Assembly: GCA_018340375.1 (NCBI GenBank)
Contig: JAFFJZ010000054.1
Span: forward strand, 1,116,001 to 1,180,000
DNA: 64,000 nucleotides
Source of the DNA: Gonatopus flavifemur
Taxonomy: Eukaryota; Arthropoda; Insecta; Hymenoptera; Dryinidae
Direction: 5' to 3'
The notes beneath the pieces were generated by a model, which had not been told where the DNA came from, made no database searches, and worked only from the letters and a program-made list of their open reading frames with translations. Made by a program: the position numbers and the translations under genes. Shown here piece by piece: positions 57,801 through 64,000 of this stretch (its first letter is position 1; the number at the start of each line of letters is the position of its first letter).

Positions 57801-58939
57801 GAACCCACGGGAAGAAGAACTCGACGAGCGCTCGAACCGCGGTAAAAGTATTGTCCAAGCGGTCACGTGGGGAACCGAAAGAAAAGTCGGAATTTTGGAA
57901 AACTAAAAATACTGGGTGATAGGGCTTGAAAAATCAATACGAGTGTTCGTTTACAATGTTTCTCTATGATCAATAGTTTTCGAGAAAAAAATTAAAAAGT
58001 ACCTCTTTTTCTCGTACTAAAAATGAATGTTTTTTCATCTTAAACTCGTTATAACTCGAGCAGTTTTCAACGTATCAAGATGAGTCTTGCAGATTCTGAT
58101 TCGGAACACTCCTCCGAAGATGACGATCTCGACAAAATTTTCAAAAATTGATGCAAAATTAATGAAATTTCAATTTGAAGTGAAAACTTGGTTTTCAACG
58201 GAGAGGAAAACTTTGCATTGAAAAAGTGTCGGGGGAAGTATGAGCTACGAAAAACTTCCAGCGACAAAGTTGTTCGCTAGTGTGCGGACAAACTTTATGG
58301 AAAGTTTCAGATCAATTGGACTATTGGTTCGAAAGATACAGCGATTTATCCATCAGCTCGCAACGGAAATTTCTCATGACTCTACCTCGTTTACCTGCTG
58401 AATATGAGGATCCGAATGAAAGGTTGTATTCACTCGATTTCTCAACGTAGATTCATGTTTTTTTGGTCGAAGCATCCAAATATCCAACTATTTTTGCAAA
58501 ATTCGTTATACATTCTTTTTTTTTTGAACAATCTTTATTCAACGCATCATTGTTCAATCCTTATTCTGCAAGATGAAAATTAAAGATTGAACATTTGTGT
58601 GCTCTCTCGAACTCAATACTTTCCGAAACTTATTTCACGATTACTTGGCCAAATCTTATCGGAATGATATAAACATTGATATCCAGATTCGATGTGTATT
58701 GCCGAAGCTTGTAAAATGATTCGAATGATGAAAACATTTCGTTTTTCAATAATATTTGATAACGAATTAGTGGCTCTCAGGCTCGTGTTTTCCGAGTTTC
58801 AACGACACAAAGTGTCGAGCGAAATGTGAAATTAAGAAAACTTCGAACAATAAAGTTATGCTCTTATGTTTGAGGAAGTTTTCCTGGAAATTTGAAATTA
58901 ATCGAACAAAAAATATGGGATTTATGATTTATGTAAAAC

Positions 58940-59468
58940 GATTTCGTCTTATGAACGGGTCCTGTATAACATCATATTCATGTCTTGAAATATATTTCAG
59001 ACAAGTTCAAAATGTCTCATGCAACGTGTTTGGATATCATTCACATCATATATGACACATACAAACCTCGTGATAAAAGTTCATTATTTGTACTTTTTCT
59101 TCAGTCATAAATGATTTGGAAATGCTAGTGAACTTTGAATTGTTTATAGACATGATTGTCGAATTGAATTCGGACAAATTTAATTCGAATTCAATGTTAC
59201 CCTAACAGCACAACTGCTTTCCGTTACCTTTAGATACCTTTCTGAAAGGTGTTACACGCATCGGTTCGTTAATACAGCGAATTTCTATTCAATCCACTTA
59301 GCGAAGACGGATTCATTCAGATAGCGAAATCTTTTTTCTCCGTGTAATGAACCAAAATTGCCCCCCTTGGACACAATACACTGTAAAAGATTCATGTAAA
59401 TAAACGATTCAAACTGCATACAATATATTTTGAACCAAAAAAAGAAATTATATCATTAGAGTGAATAA
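58940..59468. other. interval between left arm and 3' end of the gene
   Basis: No gene. It contains a TTTGAATTGTTTATAGAC word near 59134 and its inverse AAACGATTCAAACT near 59400. A GAGAAAAAAGATTTCGCTAT block on - near 59320 resembles a MITE terminus. It could be a small decayed insertion in the 3' region of the gene. Confidence 0.4.
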
Positions 59469-61806
59469 TCATTCTTTATTTTTAGGTTTTCTAATTGATA
59501 TTTTCGAAAATAAGTTTTCAAAAAATTTCAGACCTTTTGGACTCAAATATCTTAATAAAGTTTGTAAATCTTTCATCTTCTCTGCACTTATGCCAGTTGG
59601 AGCAGCTGGTGGTGATTTGCATAATGCATGTAAACTCACTGAAGATTTGATGATATGAATTTTTGGTTCTCCATTGTAACTTTGGAATATATTGATTTGA
59701 CCGTTAGGAAAATATTGAATCCGTACTGCTTTGCTGATTTGCAGATTCTTAATATTTTTGACATTTTCCTGTAACAGAACCTCATAATCTCGGACTGGGC
59801 AATCTACTTCTCTGACAATTTTAAATGGTGGATTTCTTGCACTTTCTATGAGATCAATGTAGTCTTCATCCGTTTCAATAGTTTCAAGTTGTTCCTTTTT
59901 TTTGCCATATACCCCGAAATTCCGATCGCAAGAGCAGTATGAATGTCCACGAACTGGATACACATGTTCAAATTCAAGTTGCAATTCTTGAGCCAACGAT
60001 GATAAGAAAGAGACGAGGAAACGGTTTTTATTCTGACCACCGCAACCATCCGAAAATAAATAAATTTTATTGTAATAATTAAGCTCCAATTCTTTCTTCA
60101 TTGCATGTAAGATAAAATTGCACACAGTATTACCACCTTTCTTAAAATTTCCTTCTAAAAAAAAGAACATGTAACTTCTGCCATGTTCACCGGAGACATG
60201 CACGTTAAAAACGTGTAGCCAAAGCAATCTCTTGTAGAACTGATCTGATACAGGAATTTTCGGCAAAGGTAAATTTTGACCGAAATCAAATTCAAGACAT
60301 AACACATTTTCTTCTGCCAACATTTTCTTCTTCAATATTTTGTACTCTTCTATACTTTTTTTATGCTGTTTGAACTCATCACCAGGATTGTTTTGCCGCT
60401 CTTGTTCAAAACACATGTTACGAACATCAGTGCGTGGTATTGAGAAAGAAAAATTCAAATGACGATTAAAATATTGAGAGTAGGTTGATAAATCAATCGG
60501 AGGATTTTCACAACCTGTTTTCGCTGTATAATATTCCAAAAACAGAGCGTATATTTTTTTCAGTGTTGAATTAGGATGATCAAAATATTGTAAACTAGAC
60601 GTTTGACCGGCTTGACGTTTATAATGCGACTCAGAGTGTGGGATTAACAAACAGTGTTGATGGATCATTTGTTTTACATCTTCGGTCAATCGCACTACGT
60701 GATTTCCATGTTTTCCCCGACTATCTTCGATAGTTTCATTATGTAATATCTTTTTCTGTATAGTTGTGAATCGCCCTTGTCCTATGTTCAATAAATTACA
60801 TAAAAATTTTGACAAGTCTTTATGTCACCGAATTCGACATGCAAAAAATAATTCCACAAAACAACTTCATTCTGCGCATTTCCTGTAACATTTGGCGCTC
60901 TCTTTTTCAATAATCCAGCGAGGAAAATATTTTGAGAATCATATTTGCCATAGTTCCAAAATGTGTCATGAAATTTTTGTTGTTGTTAAACAGGAATATT
61001 TTGGAAACACTGTTTTACGCAGCACGAATTTACGGGTTTGAATTGCTTAGCTGCAATAGATTTCCCAGAAGTCGAAACATATTCTCGTCCCTGTAATACC
61101 AAATGATCGCGTTATACAATTCGATATTCCAAACACTATCCAAGTTCTCAACATTGAATAATTATTTTTAAGTAATAATCTTGTATCGACTGTAACACAC
61201 TATTTAAAAATTATTTCAGTAATGTATCAATTGTATTTCATTCTTTCATCTTCATTACATTTCAATATTGTTCCACAAGAATATATCAATAATCTGTCAA
61301 CTGAAACGTTACCTATTTGCAATGTCTCAGATATATTACAAAGGAAACATTACAATGAAATATTCCATAAATGTTCTTGAAATATTTCAAAAATAATTCA
61401 GAAATCTTGTATCGCAATGTAAGATTAGCGGACATTGCAATATTTGTGAAAGGACGTTGAAATCTCAGTACGACATGCAGCAATATTACAAGAATATTCC
61501 AATATTTCAAACGTTAGATTTCTGCGGTCGTAATGAAATCTTCGATGCTCTATGGGTTGGATGACTGTTAGATACAGAAATATTTATACATCGATGACTG
61601 CGAAAATACAATGTATTACGTCTCAGTTATGCATGGGAAATTAAGAAATTTGTTGACAGCACCATTCCATTGCACACTGTATTATACTAAATATATATAC
61701 GGAATATACAAACCTCCTTTTTAGCCTTTTTATTTTTGTTCTTCATCCAGTTGTTTGGATTTCTTGGACGTTTTCGACCAGTTTTTGAACTGTTTTCATC
61801 AGACAT
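59469..61806 (-). pseudogene. DUF7869-like transposase gene, two exons, one stop and one frameshift
   Basis: Exon 1 (61806-61714) starts MSDENSSKTGRKRPRNPNNW and is basic. A GT donor at 61713 and a TTACAG acceptor ending at 61091 bound a 623-bp intron. The join is in phase and gives KAKKE followed by GREYVSTSGKSIAAKQ, as in the insect family with a KRxRNxxxWKxN and YVSSxGKxVxAK N-terminus. Exon 2 runs to 59469. Its 448-residue open part has Asp 177 in LEFDFGQN, Asp 256 in FSDGCGGQNKN and Asp 297 in CDRNFGVYGKKK. This is a plausible RNase H-like catalytic set, as annotated for DUF7869 proteins. A TAA at 60986-60988 and a single-base-type frameshift between about 60821 and 60840 break the reading; otherwise about 570 residues are conserved. 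The frames upstream of 60815 are in phase with exon 1. The function as transposase of the surrounding element is inferred from position. Confidence 0.8.
61715..61806 (-). CDS. exon 1 of the DUF7869-like gene
   Basis: Thirty-one codons (93 bases including 61714), rich in Lys, Arg and Asn, with NNWMKNKNKKAKKE at the end. The basic segment could serve nuclear entry or DNA contact. It is too short to stand alone, and its role depends on splicing to 61090. Confidence 0.65.
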
Positions 61807-61919
61807 TATTATTACACTAACCCGGAAAATAAATTCAATAATAAAATTGTTGAAAATGTGGAATTATGCACTTTTTCTCACATCGGAGGGAGCAATGTTT
61901 TCTATTCTTACGGTTGCAA

Positions 61920-61935
61920 TTACTATATAGGCATT
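61920..61935 (-). promoter_or_regulatory. possible TATA box of the DUF7869-like gene
   Basis: On - the sequence CCTATATAGT lies about 120 bases upstream of the ATG and inside the 200-base interval between the right arm and exon 1. Position and consensus fit a core promoter; there is no other support. Confidence 0.35.
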
Positions 61936-63148
61936 TGTTTTTATTTGATGTTTTGTGTCTTCATTCGTCAACACCGAAGTCCTGCGTGCTCGGCGGCTCC
62001 GCTTGTTTTACATAAATCATAAACCCCATATTTTTTGTTCGATTAATTTCAAATCTCCAGAAAAACTTCCTCAAACATAAGAGCATAACTTTATTGTTCG
62101 AAGTTTTTTTAATTTCACATTTCGCTCGACACTTTGTGTCGTTGAAACTCGGAAAACACGAGCCTGAGAGCCACTAATTCGTTATCAAATATTATTGAAA
62201 AACGAAATGTTTTCATCATTCGAATCATTTTACAAGCTTCGGCAATACACATCGAATCTGGATATCAATGTTTATATCATTCCGATAAGATTTGGCCAAG
62301 TAATCGTGAAATAAGTTTCGGAAAGTATTGAGTTCGAGAGAGCACACAAATGTTCAATCTTTAATTTTCATCTTGCAGAATAAGGATTGAACAATGATGC
62401 GTTGAATAAAGATTGTTCATAAAAAAAAACAATGTATAACGAATTTTGCAAAAATAGTTGGATATTTGGATGCTTCGACCAAAAAAACATGAATCTACGT
62501 TGAGAAATCGAGTGAATACAACCTTTCATTCGGATCCTCATATTCAGCAGGTAAACGAGGTAGAGTCATGAGAAATTTCCGTTGCGAGCTGATGGATAAA
62601 TCGCTGTATCTTTCGAACCAATAGTCCAATTGATCTGAAACTTTCCATAAAGTTTGTCCGCACACTAGCGAACAACTTTGTCGCTGGAAGTTTTTCGTAG
62701 CTCATACTTCCCCCGACACTTTTTCAATGCAAAGTTTTCCTCTCCGTTGAAAACCAAGTTTTCACTTCAAATTGAAATTTCATTAATTTTGCATCAATTT
62801 TTGAAAATTTTGTCGAGATCGTCATCTTTGGAGGAGTGTTCCGAATCAGAATCTGCAAGACTCATCTTGATACGTTGAAAACTGCTCGAGTTATAACGAG
62901 TTTAAGATGAAAAAACATTCATTTTTAGTACGAGAAAAAGAGGTACTTTTTAATTTTTTTCTCGAAAACTATTGATCATAGAGAAACATTGTAAACGAAC
63001 ACTCGTATTGATTTTTCAAGCCCTATCACCCAGTATTTTTAGTTTTCCAAAATTCCGACTTTTTTTTCGGTCCCCCACGTGACCGCTTGGACAATACTTT
63101 TACCGCGGTTCGAGCGCTCGTCGAGTTCTTCTTCCCGTGGGTTCAATT

Positions 63149-64000
63149 TGAGTGCTCGCACACACTCAAGGAGGTACATACGTCTAGGAGCTTAAAAAAA
63201 ATTACTTTCCATTAAATTTCTTACAGGAATGTATTGGCTCTATGATTACAAGACTTCGGATATACTTTTGTGGCATACTGGACTATATTAAAAAATTCTT
63301 ATCAAATATTTCATTTCAAAATGGTGAAGCTATGGTCCAGTGTATCAGAAGGCGTTCAAAAGTTGCCGTGCAATCTAGCTCGTTGTAGACCGCAATTTGC
63401 AATACAAATTTTTTCCACTTGATACATGTTTAGCTCCTACTTGAGTGACAACATATGTAACAAAAATGCAGAATTTGAAAGATGACACCAAAAACCAGTC
63501 GAAGTTGAGTCAACTTCGCGGCGAGATTCTCCGTATCCAAACTCATATGCGGTTGGCTCCACTGCATTTTTTCTCAGTGTACCTCAAAAAAATAGAGTCT
63601 GACATGGAATGCGATAGGCAGGTAATCATCGCACTCAACACATGTACTATATGTCACTGATAATCCGAATTGGCTCTTGCTTGGTTGTAGCTCCCACAAC
63701 CATGTTTATTGATTTCAGAATTTATGAAGTCTCAAACGTTCTCAATTACATTCGTGTCCCTAATGAAAAAATGTCGTTGAAATTTATTGAATATTATGAT
63801 TTTTTTGTTGAATGTGGTTGAGATTGATGTTGAATTTCGTTAAATTTCGTTCAGATTTGGCACAACTTTTCAGAAAAGAACAATAAAATTCAACAAACAA
63901 CAAAACAATTTGACAAAGCAGTTCAATAAATTTCAACATAATTCGTCATGACCTTTCAATTAAGTATATTGATATTTATTGAGATCTTTTGGTAAATAAT
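63149..64000. other. AT-rich stretch, mostly unrecognised, with a weak inverted repeat
   Basis: The frame at 63445-63660 has no recognisable domain. From about 63765 to 63955, GAAATTTATTGAATATTATG is echoed in inverted form by TTCAATAAATTTC. This resembles the GAATTTTATT-rich tract at 35250-35390, perhaps the same decayed element family. Confidence 0.35.

Larger units (their letters stand above)
57801..63144. mobile_element. 5.34-kb transposon-like element with 1.14-kb terminal inverted repeats and an encoded gene
   Basis: The arms at 57801-58939 and 62005-63144 are inverted copies. They begin GAACCCACGGGAAGAAGAAC and are nearly identical; only about two differences are visible in the first 120 bases. 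AATT lies outside each end (57797-57800 and 63145-63148). The unique 3.1-kb centre carries one two-exon gene on - (59469-61806). The arms are related to those of 51522-54038. This is the architecture of a DNA transposon and the most complete element here. Whether AATT is a target duplication or part of the repeat cannot be decided from two copies. Confidence 0.88.

Noticed and set aside
58067..62878. Two 66-codon proteins, nearly identical, in the long arms
   Set aside because: They are mirror copies produced by the inverted repeats; no domain or coding bias supports them.

Overview
This window looks like insect (at least arthropod) nuclear DNA and it is almost entirely repetitive. The marks are AT-rich sequence, eukaryotic transposase genes (one with a spliceable intron), a BEL/Pao LTR retrotransposon, mariner and pogo relatives, and very many small inverted-repeat elements with clean target-site duplications (TSDs). 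I cannot name the species and found no host protein-coding gene that I can defend.

Layout. 0-0.53 kb: 3' end of a mariner with an intact transposase C-terminus. 0.53-4 kb: degenerate short repeats and three small palindromic elements. 4-12.66 kb: an array of a ~638-bp satellite, about three units on + then about five on -, broken up by at least eight nested insertions. 12.7-14.1 kb: a GC-rich foldback and short duplications. 14.18-16.26 kb: a pogo-like element with TA TSD and a deleted, interrupted pipsqueak-type (Psq) DNA-binding region. 16.7-18.4 kb: a 1.7-kb palindrome. 19.59-26.95 kb: a BEL/Pao element on the - strand (LTRs, primer site, gag-pol with stops and frameshifts). 28.6-31.6 kb: a TTAA element and a large palindrome with a tRNA-like sequence in each arm. 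33.8-37.3 kb: nested elements, a 1.87-kb non-autonomous hAT and a TA/TG microsatellite. 37.7-40.2 kb: a 2.5-kb non-coding element. 40.3-41.7 kb: palindromes, one nearly perfect. 46.2-50.2 kb: a frameshifted transposase gene with RAG1/Transib-type catalytic and zinc motifs, next to a converging array of ~131-bp monomers. 51.5-54.0 and 57.8-63.1 kb: two related elements with ~1.1-kb terminal inverted repeats flanked by AATT. The larger carries an intron-containing gene of the DUF7869-like type. 55.4-56.7 kb: a 1.3-kb foldback with TA TSD.

The most interesting system is the long-inverted-repeat pair. The 5.34-kb element has near-identical 1.14-kb arms around a two-exon transposase-like gene, and a 2.5-kb relative keeps the arms without the gene. 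This is the architecture of a DNA transposon with its non-autonomous partner. The RAG1-like gene is second. Nearly everything else records nested insertion, and several insertions can be ordered from intact versus interrupted copies of the same sequence.
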